From: an uncultured Anaerobiospirillum sp.
GTDB taxonomy: Bacteria > Pseudomonadota > Gammaproteobacteria > Enterobacterales > Succinivibrionaceae
Direction: 5' to 3'
DNA length: 64,000 nucleotides
Assembly (NCBI GenBank): GCA_944390115.1
Contig: CALXOW010000002.1
Coordinates: 1-64,000 of the forward strand
Every line of letters begins with the position of its first letter. Position 1 is the first letter of the stretch. The translations under genes and the position numbers were made by a program. Shown here in pieces: positions 16,781 to 26,267 of the stretch. Below the pieces are notes generated by a model. It made no database searches and had not been told where the DNA came from. It saw only the letters and a list, made by a program, of their open reading frames with translations.

Positions 16781-18160
16781 ATGTCGTCTCAACGCGAACA
16801 ATTTTCGTCGCGCCTAGGCTTCCTGCTCATCGCAGCAGGATGTGCGATCGGTCTTGGTAACGTGTGGCGCTTCCCGTACATCACGGGCCAATATGGTGGC
16901 GCGATCTTCGTTATCATGTACCTCGTGTTCTTGCTGTTAATCGGCGTGCCTCTTTTGACCATCGAGCTGTCGATCGGTCGTGCCTCGCGTCGTTCCCTCG
17001 CACGCTGCTATGAAGTGTTAGAAAAGCCAGGCAGCAAGTGGCACTTAAATAAGTTCTGGCAGATCCCAGGCAGCTATATCCTGACCTCGTTCTACGGCGT
17101 GATCACCGGCTGGCTCTTGTTCTACTGCATTGCCTTTATCATGGGCTACTTTGAGCCAGGCACGACCCAAGAGATCGCAGTTGAGAAGTTCAATGGCCTC
17201 TTAGCTGACCCTTACATCATGTATGTCTGCATGATTACGGTCGTGGCTGTGTCCTTTGCGATCGTAGCCTTGGGTGTGGTCAAGGGCGTCGAGCGTATCA
17301 CCAAGCCAATGATGATTCTGCTCTTTGCGCTGCTTTTCTTCATGGCTGCCCGCTCCTTTACCCTGCCGGGCTTTGCTGAGGGTATTTCCTATTACTTAAA
17401 CCCATCCTGGGACAATATGAAGACCGAGGGCTTCTTAGTCGCAGTGTGGGCCGCCTTAGGTCAGGTGTTCTTTACCCTCTCGATTGGTCAGGGCTCGATT
17501 GAGATCTTCGGTACCTATATGAGTAAGGATCACTCCTTACCTAAGGAATCGATCTTCATCTGCGTGCTTGATACGACTGTGGCCTTATTATCGGGCTTCA
17601 TTATCTTCCCAGCCTGCTTTAGCTACGGTATTGAGCCAGGCCAAGGCCCAAGCTTGCTCTTTATCACCTTAACCACAGTCTTCTCCAATATGGACGGTGG
17701 CTGGTTCTGGGGCTCGCTCTTCTTCTTATTCATGCTCTTTGCCGCGCTTTCGACCTTGATTGCGGTGTTCGAGAGTGTGGTCTCGATCTGCATGGACTTG
17801 TTTGGTCTGTCGCGTCTCAAGTCGGTGGCCTACAACCTGATCTTCTTAGCCCTGCTGTCCACACCATGCATCTTGGGCTTTAACTATTGGTCGGACTTCC
17901 ATCCATTAGGTGGTAGCTCCACTATCCTGGATTTCCAAGACTTCATCGTCTCCAACAACATCTTGCCTTTAGGCTCGATCGTCTTTGTGCTCTTTATCGT
18001 GGGCAAGACCGGTATGGGCTTTAAACGTTACCAAGAAGAGTGCAATATCGGTAATGGTCCGAAGCTGCCAAATTGGATGGAGTGGTACTTAAAGGTGGTA
18101 CTGCCACCAGTAGTGCTCGTCATTCTCTTGGTAGGCTACTACAACATCTTCTTAGCCTAG
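16781..18160 (+). CDS. Sodium-dependent amino-acid transporter, NSS family (third of three)
   Basis: A 459-residue NSS symporter with a good AGGAG 6 nt before its ATG. It has the same landmarks as its neighbours: LIAAGCAIGLGNVWRFPYIT, VKGVERITKPMM, FSYGIEPGQGPSL and a C-terminal helix ending in YYNIFLA. It resembles the first copy more than the second in the middle region. Tandem triplication implies either a broadened amino-acid range or dosage. A GC-rich inverted repeat (GCCCC.GCTT/AAGC.GGGGC) lies near 18205-18226 downstream. Confidence 0.9.
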   Translation: MSSQREQFSSRLGFLLIAAGCAIGLGNVWRFPYITGQYGGAIFVIMYLVFLLLIGVPLLTIELSIGRASRRSLARCYEVLEKPGSKWHLNKFWQIPGSYILTSFYGVITGWLLFYCIAFIMGYFEPGTTQEIAVEKFNGLLADPYIMYVCMITVVAVSFAIVALGVVKGVERITKPMMILLFALLFFMAARSFTLPGFAEGISYYLNPSWDNMKTEGFLVAVWAALGQVFFTLSIGQGSIEIFGTYMSKDHSLPKESIFICVLDTTVALLSGFIIFPACFSYGIEPGQGPSLLFITLTTVFSNMDGGWFWGSLFFLFMLFAALSTLIAVFESVVSICMDLFGLSRLKSVAYNLIFLALLSTPCILGFNYWSDFHPLGGSSTILDFQDFIVSNNILPLGSIVFVLFIVGKTGMGFKRYQEECNIGNGPKLPNWMEWYLKVVLPPVVLVILLVGYYNIFLA

Positions 18161-18669
18161 TAAGAAGCAAAAATACAAAAGGACCGCACTTGCGGCCCCC
18201 ACCAGGCCCCGGCTTAAAAGCTGGGGCTTGGCGCTTTATGGGCCCCAGTAGGCCCAGCGCGTTGCTGACCGCAACGCTCTGGGGGCAGCGCTATAGGGGC
18301 AACGCTGGGGTGGTCCCGGCTCTGGGGTGGTACCAGCGTCGGCAGGCGCGTGTGCGGTAGGTAGGAGGAGGGTCTGTGCGCCTGATTTGTCAAAAGCTCG
18401 TTGCACACAAAGCACGCAAAAATGAACTTAAAGGCGGAACATCGGTCGAAAAGGGTAACGGCATTAAGCGCTCAGGCTGTAATTAAGCGGCGGGCGTGCC
18501 GTAAGCGTTTGCGCTTATTTATGCGCTTTTGTTCTACCTAGCTAGATATGGTAGTCGGCCAAGATCTTGCTAGTGATGGTTGACAAACCAATATAACGAA
18601 TGCCGCTGCCGTCAGGGGCAAGTTCGTAGTTGTTGGTGCAACTTTCAAGTGGATCACAGGGGGATCATT
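18161..18669. other. Intergenic region between the NSS genes and slt
   Basis: About 500 bp. It contains GC-rich inverted repeats near 18180-18350 and then the slt upstream region. No gene is supported; short frames on both strands are proline/arginine-rich noise. Confidence 0.45.
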
Positions 18670-20913
18670 ATGGTCGCAAAGAACCTCGCAGAGCTCAGCT
18701 CTCAGCCTTGCGCCACTGACGTTAAGCTCAGTGGTCGCTCCGCAAAGAGCTGCCTTATGGCTATGATCTGGTCCAAGCTCAATTCAACTCCTGTGATATG
18801 GGGCTCCTCGCTGGTACTGATCATTGCGATGGTGACTATGGTGAGCCTCGGCCTCTTTTCTAGTAACCGGGCGCTTGCGGCCACTAATGTCGGCCACAAT
18901 GGCATCAATGCTGATGGCACGGTTGATCCAAGCTTTGCGCTCTCGCTCAATGAGAGTATGAACGAGCGCTTAGAGCATATCACCTTAGATTCCTTTAACG
19001 CGCTGCCTAAGTCGCGTATCTCCAAGATGCGTGAGGCCTATGTGCAGGCGGTCAATGCGATCAAGCGCGGCGATGAAGCGCAGGGCCTGAAAATTCAGCA
19101 CGAACAGCTCCAAGGCTATCCGCTCAACCTCTGGCTTAACTACTACTATCTGGCCTATAACGTCCGTGCCGATAAGGTGCCTGCGGTACTGCAATTTATT
19201 CAAAGCAGCCAGCAGCATGAACTGGCGGCGCTGCTCAAGGAGCGCTATGCCGAGTTCTTGTCCGATGAGCACGACTATCAGAATCTGGCGACCTTGATGG
19301 GGCAAAAGAGTATCGACGAGACTCAGGTCAGCAAATTAAGCTTCAATCAGAAAAAGGAGCTGTGCCGCTTTTATGAGGCCAATTGGGCCTTAGATCGCGT
19401 CAACGAAGACGCAGTTAGCTTTGCCTCGCGCGTTTACCTCGATTTAAGCACCCGCCCTAAGGCCTGTGAGCCGCTCATGGCCTTATTTGACGCCAAGGGC
19501 TATCTCACCGACAAGCTGGTGTTAAAGCGTTTTGAGAGTGCTTACGTTAAGCGCTCCTACCAAGACACCACCAAGACCTTAGCCAACGTCTTAAAGCGCA
19601 CCGAGTTTAAGGAGCGCGTGGATACCTTGCTGAAGCTCTACTCGGAGCCGAGCAAGCTCTTTGAGCAAATTCAAACCAATGAGCCGACCGATCACCGCGT
19701 CGCGGTCTTAGCCTTTAAGCGCTATGCTAACATCGCTCCACGCTCAGCACGCGCGGATTTAGAGCGCTTTATCAAGCTCTATCAGCCGTCTTCGACCGAG
19801 CTTATCGGTATCTACCAGATGTTTGCGCTCAACTTCTTAGGGCGCTCCTATGAGAAGGCCGATATCGCTTGGGTCGACCAAAATCTCCCAGCCTTAGCCT
19901 GGAATGATGAGTTAAAGGAGATGCGCCTGCGCCGCGCGATCTACTTTGCTCAGTGGGATAAGGTCTATATCTTAATCGACCACTTAGCTCCAGATATCAG
20001 AACCGCAATCAATTGGCGCTATTGGAAGGGCCGCTCGGCCCAAGAGTTAGGGCTCCATAAGGAAGCCAACGAGATCTTAGCGGAGGTGGCTAAGGATCGA
20101 AGCTTCTTTGGCTTCTACGCCGCCCAAAGCTTAGGCCTTGATTACGCTTTCAACTACGTCAAGATCGAGCCTAATTTCGCTTTCCCTATGGATATCGCCT
20201 CCAACAAGGCCGCGCTGCGCTTCTTTGAGCTCTATGCCTTAGACGATGACAACGCGATCTATGAGTGGCGCGAGATCGCCAAGCGCTCACCGGAGCATGA
20301 GGCGATGGTGATGGCCCAATGGGCACTGCAAACGGGCAATATCAGCTATGCGATCGACTATGTGATTAGCTCAGGTAAGTGGGACGCCTTAGACTATCGC
20401 TTCCCAATTGCCTATCGCAATTTCTATGAGAAGTACGCCCAGCAAAACGACGTTGATTTGTCCTTCCTCTATGGCATTTCGCGCCAGGAGAGCATGTTAA
20501 ACCACAAGATTCGCTCGTGGGCCGGTGCGGTCGGCCTGATGCAGGTGATGCCTGGCACGGCGCGCGATATTGCCCGCAAAGAGCAGTGGAAGTTTCGCGG
20601 GGCCAACAGCTTAACCGATCCTGAAACCAATATTCGCTATGGCAGCACCTATATCCGCTGGATGTTAGATAAGTTTGACAACAACCGCGTCCTTGCCGCC
20701 GCAGCCTACAACGCAGGTCCCGGCCGCATCCCGCAATGGGCCTCGGACGACGCCCAAAAGCGTGATGTCGCGATGTACGTCGAGACTATCCCATTTACCG
20801 AGACGCGCAAGTATGTGCAGAACGTGATCCTCTACGACGCGATCTACAACTTCTTGCTCACCGGCAAGCAGGGCGACCTCATTAAGCCTAATGAGCTCAG
20901 CTACGCTTACTAA
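18670..20913 (+). CDS. slt: Soluble lytic murein transglycosylase
   Basis: A periplasmic Slt70-type enzyme that cleaves the MurNAc-GlcNAc bond to give 1,6-anhydro-muropeptides. The 747-residue product has a long cationic start with one hydrophobic segment (about 35-60) ending ALA-like, a probable signal peptide. A large alpha-helical U-domain follows, then the C-terminal SLT domain with catalytic Glu607 (GISRQES), GAVGLMQVMPGTA and AAYNAGPGR. GGGGGA lies 7 nt before the ATG at 18670; an upstream extension to 18580 is unlikely. AmpG at 46719 would import its products. Confidence 0.94.
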   Translation: MVAKNLAELSSQPCATDVKLSGRSAKSCLMAMIWSKLNSTPVIWGSSLVLIIAMVTMVSLGLFSSNRALAATNVGHNGINADGTVDPSFALSLNESMNERLEHITLDSFNALPKSRISKMREAYVQAVNAIKRGDEAQGLKIQHEQLQGYPLNLWLNYYYLAYNVRADKVPAVLQFIQSSQQHELAALLKERYAEFLSDEHDYQNLATLMGQKSIDETQVSKLSFNQKKELCRFYEANWALDRVNEDAVSFASRVYLDLSTRPKACEPLMALFDAKGYLTDKLVLKRFESAYVKRSYQDTTKTLANVLKRTEFKERVDTLLKLYSEPSKLFEQIQTNEPTDHRVAVLAFKRYANIAPRSARADLERFIKLYQPSSTELIGIYQMFALNFLGRSYEKADIAWVDQNLPALAWNDELKEMRLRRAIYFAQWDKVYILIDHLAPDIRTAINWRYWKGRSAQELGLHKEANEILAEVAKDRSFFGFYAAQSLGLDYAFNYVKIEPNFAFPMDIASNKAALRFFELYALDDDNAIYEWREIAKRSPEHEAMVMAQWALQTGNISYAIDYVISSGKWDALDYRFPIAYRNFYEKYAQQNDVDLSFLYGISRQESMLNHKIRSWAGAVGLMQVMPGTARDIARKEQWKFRGANSLTDPETNIRYGSTYIRWMLDKFDNNRVLAAAAYNAGPGRIPQWASDDAQKRDVAMYVETIPFTETRKYVQNVILYDAIYNFLLTGKQGDLIKPNELSYAY

Positions 20914-20933
20914 ATTTTCCCGCAATTAACCCT

Positions 20934-20961
20934 GCAAGCCCGATCTTACGACCGGGCTTGC
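20934..20961 (+). terminator. Hairpin terminator of slt
   Basis: GCAAGCCCG (20934-20942) pairs with CGGGCTTGC (20953-20961), followed by GCATCTTTG, a weak U-tract. Confidence 0.6.
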
Positions 20962-21131
20962 GCATCTTTGCGCCCAGTGCTTCATGGCGGTACGGCATTT
21001 AGGCAGGTGGAGCTTGCGGCCAAGCGGCGGGAGGAGGGAGTGCTTGGCCTAGTAGGCGCTAAGTAAGGGGTAGAGCGCCGTAAGCAGGGAAGCCGGAGTG
21101 GCTAGTAGCAGCCGTTTAACGAAGTGGCTCT

Positions 21132-21209
21132 GCGCTGCGGCTGAGCAGAGAGGCTGAGCGCTGCGGCTGAGCAGAGAGGCTGAGCGCTGCGGCCGAGCAC
21201 AGCGCTTGT
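21132..21209. repeat. 26-bp tandem repeat, about 3 units, slt-smrA gap
   Basis: GCGCTGCGGCTGAGCAGAGA followed by GGCTGA repeats at 21132-21157 and 21158-21183, then a diverged third copy to about 21209. It ends just before the smrA stop codon (minus strand). Confidence 0.85.
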
Positions 21210-21218
21210 TCAGCTGCG

Positions 21219-21860
21219 CTAGCGGCGGCGGCGCGCGTGCAGCTCACGATTGTGCAGAGACTCCTTGGAGCTCTTCTTGACGATGATCATCAAGGCGCCG
21301 GTACCGCCCTTCCACTCGGGAGCGGAGTGGTAGGCAATGACCTCCGGCATTTGCTTGAGCCAGTGGGCCACGTAGCTTTTGATCGTGGCTTGCTTGCGCG
21401 CGTGGTCGCGGTCACCCTTGCCGTGGATAATCAGGACGCAGCGAAAGCCCTCGTCGTGGGCGTGGGCGATGAAGCGGCGCGTCAGCTCATAGGCTTGTTC
21501 AACCGTCTTGCCGTGCAGATCGATAAAGTCGGCCTCGCGGTACTCGCCGCGCTTGAGCTTGGTGAGCATATAAGGCTGGGCACCAGCACTGCGGTAGGAC
21601 AGGACTTCGTTGGGTAGCACCTGCGGCACAAAGCTCGAGGAAACATGATCAACCGTTTCCTCCTTAGTGTCACGCGTAGCGGAGTCCTGGCGGATCTTGG
21701 CTATTTCCTTGTCCATAACTGGGGCCGGGGCGGCGACCTTGTCTTGGACGATCTTGGTGATCTTGTTGATCTTCGGTACCAGATCGATATTATCGACCTC
21801 TTGAATCAGCTCCTGCTCGAGCAGATCCTCAAAGGAAAAATCAGGATTATCCTTGGACAT
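21219..21860 (-). CDS. smrA: Smr-domain endonuclease, SmrA-like
   Basis: A small MutS-related (Smr) domain protein; such proteins are DNA nicking or mRNA-cleaving endonucleases. The 213-residue product has a charged N-terminal half without known fold and a C-terminal Smr domain with the three hallmark motifs: DFIDLHGKTVEQA, LIIHGKGDRDH and GGTGALMIIVKK. The arginine-rich tail (HARRRR) is typical. The start is the ATG at 21860 with AGGAGGGAAC before it, better than the in-frame start at 21878. SmrA versus SmrB is decided on general resemblance to YdaL and is not certain. Confidence 0.85.
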   Translation of the reverse strand: MSKDNPDFSFEDLLEQELIQEVDNIDLVPKINKITKIVQDKVAAPAPVMDKEIAKIRQDSATRDTKEETVDHVSSSFVPQVLPNEVLSYRSAGAQPYMLTKLKRGEYREADFIDLHGKTVEQAYELTRRFIAHAHDEGFRCVLIIHGKGDRDHARKQATIKSYVAHWLKQMPEVIAYHSAPEWKGGTGALMIIVKKSSKESLHNRELHARRRR

Positions 21861-21895
21861 GTTCCCTCCTGAAACCACTTAGCACCCATCCTGGG

Positions 21896-23086
21896 CTAGA
21901 CATTAAGATCAATCAGAATGGCACAGACTAACAGAATTAGGCCGCACATTCTAATCTTACGCATGGCAGAGAGGATCGACTCGCGGCTTGGATTATTGCT
22001 GCCGCCCACTTTTGGCAGGCGCACGACGTTACCTTGATAATAGCGTGGACCGCCTAAGCTCAAATCGAGTGCGCCACCGATTGCCCCTAAGACAAAGCCT
22101 GAAACCGCTGCCGGGTAGACTTTAAAACCTTCCTTACCACAGTGCAGAGCTTGGAGTGGCTTTTTAGAAATGAGTAAGCACGGCACTAGGATTAAGGCCG
22201 GAAGCGCCAGCATAATCTGCTGGACGCGAAAGATGTACTTACCAAAGAGTGCATTGCCACGCAGCTTGTAGTTGTACTCACGGGCTAAAATCGTGATGGT
22301 CTGCATCACCACCGCGCCTTCTAAGCCTGCGATTAAGAACCAGACCATAACCGCAAACCAGCCACTGAAGATGCGCAAAATCGCGCTTTCGGCGCAGGCC
22401 TTGGCAATACCCAGCTCCGAGAGCATTGAGGTCTCACGCAGCACCATTGGGGCTAACAGCCCCTTGGCCTTGTCCTTAAAGCCCTCGCGTAAAGCGCGCT
22501 CCACTTGGACGCTACCTTCCTGGGCAAAACGCAGCTCTAGGACCAAGACCAGCACCACTAAGGCGACGAGCAAGTCAAAACCGGCAATCAAGTCCAAGGT
22601 CAGCACTAAGAATAAGAGCACCGATACGATTAAGGTCGGCAGCATCACTCCGGCAAAGGCGCGTTGCTGGTTGCTAAAGCCGGTGCGATTGACCTTGCGT
22701 GCCAGGCCCGCAAAGACCGAGGATAAGCCGCTGAGCTTGAGCTTCTTGGGCAGCGGAATGATCATCTCGATTAAGACCGCGAGCGCGAGCACCAGGCTTG
22801 GTTCACTGACCAAGAGCCCGACATCAACTTGGTCTAAGTTAAAGCCAGGGCCTGCGTCGGTCTGCGCATTAGTCTCGCGCTGCGCGAACGCCTGGGAGGC
22901 GCGCTCTAAGGCTGAGTCGTTATCATTTGGAGTGCGATCATAGGGGGCGCTGTAGGGCGCACTATGCTCCTCACGCGGCGTGCCTTGCTCATTAAAGTGC
23001 TGATAGGCTTGATCGAAGATCGATTCGGAAGCCGCCCCCAGCACCACGGTGATGTCAGGCAGCTCCATGCTGGTTGAAAAAGTCAT
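21896..23086 (-). CDS. CobD/CbiB-family membrane protein
   Basis: Resembles adenosylcobinamide-phosphate synthase (CobD/CbiB), which attaches the aminopropanol arm in cobalamin synthesis. The 396-residue product has several membrane helices, an ELGIAKACAESAI-like stretch and the DLSLGGPRYYQG motif that matches the LGGP region of CbiB proteins. As in vibrios, it sits next to mtnN, and such orphan copies occur without other cobalamin genes, so its actual substrate is doubtful. Residues about 35-100 form a low-complexity loop absent from classical CobD. Start ATG 23086 follows AGGAGGTGTT. Confidence 0.7.
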   Translation of the reverse strand: MTFSTSMELPDITVVLGAASESIFDQAYQHFNEQGTPREEHSAPYSAPYDRTPNDNDSALERASQAFAQRETNAQTDAGPGFNLDQVDVGLLVSEPSLVLALAVLIEMIIPLPKKLKLSGLSSVFAGLARKVNRTGFSNQQRAFAGVMLPTLIVSVLLFLVLTLDLIAGFDLLVALVVLVLVLELRFAQEGSVQVERALREGFKDKAKGLLAPMVLRETSMLSELGIAKACAESAILRIFSGWFAVMVWFLIAGLEGAVVMQTITILAREYNYKLRGNALFGKYIFRVQQIMLALPALILVPCLLISKKPLQALHCGKEGFKVYPAAVSGFVLGAIGGALDLSLGGPRYYQGNVVRLPKVGGSNNPSRESILSAMRKIRMCGLILLVCAILIDLNV

Positions 23087-23117
23087 AACACCTCCTAGGC
23101 GTGTGGGCGGCAATAGG

Positions 23118-23843
23118 TTAGAGGGCGTCGATTAAGCCCAAGAGCAATTTGGCACTATTGTCAGCGGCCAGCTGGACAAACTTTTCAAAATCAGCCGGGC
23201 TGGTACCACTGGCGGTATCCGAGGCCGAGCGGATCACCAAGAATGGGACCTTAAAGTCGGTGCATACTTGGGCCACGGCAGCGCCTTCCATCTCCACCAT
23301 GCAGGCCTCAGGGAAAAATTCCTTCATCGCCAGGCTCTGGACCTTTTGCGAGATGAATTGATCGCCGGTTAAGATCGTGCCGGTGACGATAGTAGGCAGG
23401 GAGTCGCCCGGCTGTTGGAACTTACCCTCTTGCTTGAGCTTAGCGGCGACCGCTTCGGCCTTGGCGACCAAGGCATGGTCGGCGGTAAAGTACTGCTCAT
23501 AGCTTGGGACTTGGCCCTTCTTATAGTTGAAGATAGTCAGGTCGAAGTCTTGGTAGGCGAGCTTATCGGAGAGCACGATATCGCCGATCTTAAGTTGATC
23601 TGCGATCGAGCCGGCGCAACCGGAGTTTACGATCGCATCGACCTTGAAGGTATTAACCAAGACGGTGGCAGCGGTAGCGGCACAGACCTTACCGATACCG
23701 GACTTAACTAAGACCACTTCGTGATCGTGATAGGTGCCGACCTGATAGGTGCGGCCGCCAATGGTTTGGGGCTCCTTAATGGTAAAGGCCGCTTGGAGCA
23801 GGGCTACTTCTTCATCCATAGGGCCAATAATACCGATCCGCAT
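23118..23843 (-). CDS. mtnN: 5'-methylthioadenosine/S-adenosylhomocysteine nucleosidase
   Basis: MtnN (Pfs) hydrolyses MTA and SAH to adenine plus thioribose derivatives, in methionine salvage and the AI-2 pathway. The 241-residue protein has the family start MRIGIIGPMDEEVALL with the catalytic Glu near residue 12, the phosphorylase-like VNSGCAGSI, the ribose-binding MVEMEGAAVAQV and the catalytic Asp in IRSASDTA. AAGGAG lies before the ATG. The cobD-like gene starts 31 bp downstream, so the two are probably cotranscribed, perhaps with smrA. Confidence 0.96.
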   Translation of the reverse strand: MRIGIIGPMDEEVALLQAAFTIKEPQTIGGRTYQVGTYHDHEVVLVKSGIGKVCAATAATVLVNTFKVDAIVNSGCAGSIADQLKIGDIVLSDKLAYQDFDLTIFNYKKGQVPSYEQYFTADHALVAKAEAVAAKLKQEGKFQQPGDSLPTIVTGTILTGDQFISQKVQSLAMKEFFPEACMVEMEGAAVAQVCTDFKVPFLVIRSASDTASGTSPADFEKFVQLAADNSAKLLLGLIDAL

Positions 23844-24662
23844 CTGTATCTCCTTGATTTATAAAAGACAAACAGCACCTTATCAATAGCACCTTAATTG
23901 ACCAGTGCGCCGGGCTGCAAGTTCCAGCACCAGCATGGGGCAGTGCCCTAAGGTGTACCAATTCCCCATTGTAGGCGATTGCCACCCAGATAGTGGATTT
24001 TTAGGTCATCACGCCACACGGTTAGCTCTGAGGCTTAATCACAAGCGTTTGTAGGGCACGGCCCCTGAGCGTCACAGAAGCAACAAAGAAGCAAGCCCTT
24101 GGAGCGCCAGAATCAGAGCTGCATCAGAGCAGAGACGAAGCAGGGGGCGCCAGGGGCTTGAGGTACGGACCGATCCTACACATTATGTAAACGTTTACAA
24201 AAACACGGAAGCGCCTAGATATCAGCTTCGAGAGCTAAAGTTACCAACTTTTACAAGCCTGTGATCAAATTTGCACATTGAGCAAAACCCAATGCCACGG
24301 CCGCTTGCACCCCTTTAAACCACTTTTTAGCAACGCTTGCAATTAAGTTTGAGACCTCTCACAAAAGCCATCATTGCTCATAGCGAAATAAGGCGTGCTG
24401 GTGCACAATCGCAATCAGTTAGTTTGTGACATCGCCTGCGCTGCGAAGTTGGACTTGACAGTGTACCAAGCTACGGCAGAAGTCCCCATCAAGACGGCTT
24501 GAGCCGTAATTGAGCGGCACTTGTAGTAAGAGAGTCTGCAAGTGCTTTTGTTGTCGCTTGGAAGCGTGCGCTGACGCTTGTAAGCGGATGGGGAGCATCT
24601 GAGTAGGTTGAGGTGCGATGTTGCCTAGTTAGGTTTTCTTGTTTGAGAATGTAAGAGGTTCT
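23844..24662. other. Divergent mtnN-glgC regulatory region
   Basis: About 820 bp with no supported gene. It contains the LacI/GalR-type operator at 24186-24199 and a small AAGCGT/ACGCTT hairpin near 24548-24565. Promoters for mtnN (leftward) and glgC (rightward) must lie here but are not clearly recognisable. Confidence 0.5.
24186..24199. promoter_or_regulatory. LacI/GalR-family operator palindrome upstream of glgC
   Basis: TGTAAACGTTTACA, identical over 14 bp to the site at 5819-5832 upstream of sglT. It is about 460 bp before the glgC start. Confidence 0.7.
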
Positions 24663-25982
24663 ATGGAAAACGCACGTGATGTGGCCAAGCAAACCTTAGC
24701 TTTGGTGCTTGCTGGTGGCCGTGGCAGCAGACTGCACATGTTAACCGATCGTCGTGCTAAGCCTGCTGTATTCTTTGGTGGCAAGTTCAGAATTATTGAC
24801 TTTGCCCTGTCCAACTGCGTCAATTCCGGCATCACTCGTATTGGTGTTGTCACCCAGTACAAGTCTCACTCCTTACTGCGTCACATCCAGGCTGGTTGGT
24901 CGTTCTTACGTGGCCAATTCAACGAGTTTATCGACTTATTGCCAGCTCAGCAGCGTGTTGATGAAGAGCACTGGTACCAAGGTACTGCCGACGCTGTTTA
25001 CCAGAATATCGACATTATCCGTAACCACCACCCTAAGTACATCGTAATCTTAGCCGGTGACCACATCTACAAGATGGACTACACCGCTATGGTTATGGAT
25101 CATATCAACAGCGGCTGCCCAGTTACCGTTGCTTGCATCGCTATTCCACGTAGCGAGGCTTCGGCTTATGGCGTTATGCAGGTTGATAGCAACAGCATGA
25201 TCACTGACTTCTTAGAGAAGCCAAAGGATCCACCTGCTATGCCAGGCGACGATACCAAGAGCTTAGCCTCGATGGGTATCTACGTCTTCAATGCTGACTT
25301 CCTCTACGAAGTTTTACAAAAGGACGCTGCTACCGAGGGTTCGCGTCGTGACTTCGGCTTTGACATCATTCCAGCCTTAGTACGCGAGCACAAGGCTCAC
25401 GCTCACGACTTTGCCTTATCGTGCATCCGCAACCAAGGTAACCCAGAGCTGTGCTACTGGCGTGACGTCGGTACGATCGACGCTTACTGGGAAGCCAATA
25501 TGGATATCGCTGCCGTTCAGCCACAACTGGATGTTTACGATACCGCATGGCCAATTTGGACCCACCAAGTTCAGCTGCCACCTGCCAAGTATGTCCAAGA
25601 CATCAACGGCGCTTCTTCGGTCGTCATGAACTCGGTTTGCTCGGCTGGCTGCATTATCTCCGGTTCGTCGATCAGCCACTCGGTTCTGTTCTCGAACTCG
25701 CGCGTCCACTCCAACTGCTCCTTAAATGAGGCTGTAGTTCTGCCTTCGTGCGTCATTCACCGTGGCTGCCGCTTAACCAAGGTCGTCTTAGATCGTGGTT
25801 GCGAGTTACCTCGTAACTTAATCATTGGTGAGGATGCTGAGCTCGACGCTAAGCGCTTCTATCGCTCTGAGGGCGGTGTCGTCTTAGTAACCCGCGAAAT
25901 GTTAGCTAAGTTACGTGAGAATGAGCCTGGCTTATTCGAGGGCTTTGAGTCCTATCGTGGCCACCCATCTCCAATCGCCTAA
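24663..25982 (+). CDS. glgC: Glucose-1-phosphate adenylyltransferase
   Basis: ADP-glucose pyrophosphorylase, the committing and allosterically controlled step of glycogen synthesis (glucose-1-P + ATP to ADP-glucose). The 439-residue protein has [12 protein letters not shown] (nucleotide binding), [18 protein letters not shown] (activator and substrate site), the [12 protein letters not shown] segment, the FLEKPKDPP lysine region and a C-terminal left-handed beta-helix. Length fits E. coli GlgC. The ATG at 24663 follows AAGAGG. glgA, glgB and glgP are not in the window, so glgC stands alone. Confidence 0.96.
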   Translation: MENARDVAKQTLALVLAGGRGSRLHMLTDRRAKPAVFFGGKFRIIDFALSNCVNSGITRIGVVTQYKSHSLLRHIQAGWSFLRGQFNEFIDLLPAQQRVDEEHWYQGTADAVYQNIDIIRNHHPKYIVILAGDHIYKMDYTAMVMDHINSGCPVTVACIAIPRSEASAYGVMQVDSNSMITDFLEKPKDPPAMPGDDTKSLASMGIYVFNADFLYEVLQKDAATEGSRRDFGFDIIPALVREHKAHAHDFALSCIRNQGNPELCYWRDVGTIDAYWEANMDIAAVQPQLDVYDTAWPIWTHQVQLPPAKYVQDINGASSVVMNSVCSAGCIISGSSISHSVLFSNSRVHSNCSLNEAVVLPSCVIHRGCRLTKVVLDRGCELPRNLIIGEDAELDAKRFYRSEGGVVLVTREMLAKLRENEPGLFEGFESYRGHPSPIA

Positions 25983-26020
25983 TAGCTAGTTATCAAACCC
26001 CGCTCGGGTTCGTTTACTAG

Positions 26021-26066
26021 CCTAAGCCTCCTGTGGGTGTAAGCCTATGGGAGGCTTAGTCATTTC
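26021..26066 (+). terminator. Hairpin terminator of glgC
   Basis: TAAGCCTCC and GGAGGCTTA pair around a 17-nt loop, followed by GTCATTTC. The U-tract is poor, so termination strength is uncertain. Confidence 0.5.
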
Positions 26067-26267
26067 TGGCCTCCCTCAAAGTAGCGCCACAAAAAAAAAA
26101 AGGAAATGCCGTGCGTTGCGGCCTTATGGCGTGGAGGCGGGCGTTTTTTCCCTTTAAGGCCCTTTAGTGGTAAAATTGTCAAGATTTTTTCTGTGATTTT
26201 GGTTGATAGAACTAGGTTGGCCGCCTAAGTGCTAGCTCTAGTCGTTTTGGGAATTGCGGAGCCTGTA

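Noticed and set aside
21237-21617. 126-codon + strand ORF opposite smrA
   Set aside because: Antisense shadow of smrA, whose Smr motifs and ribosome binding site are clear.
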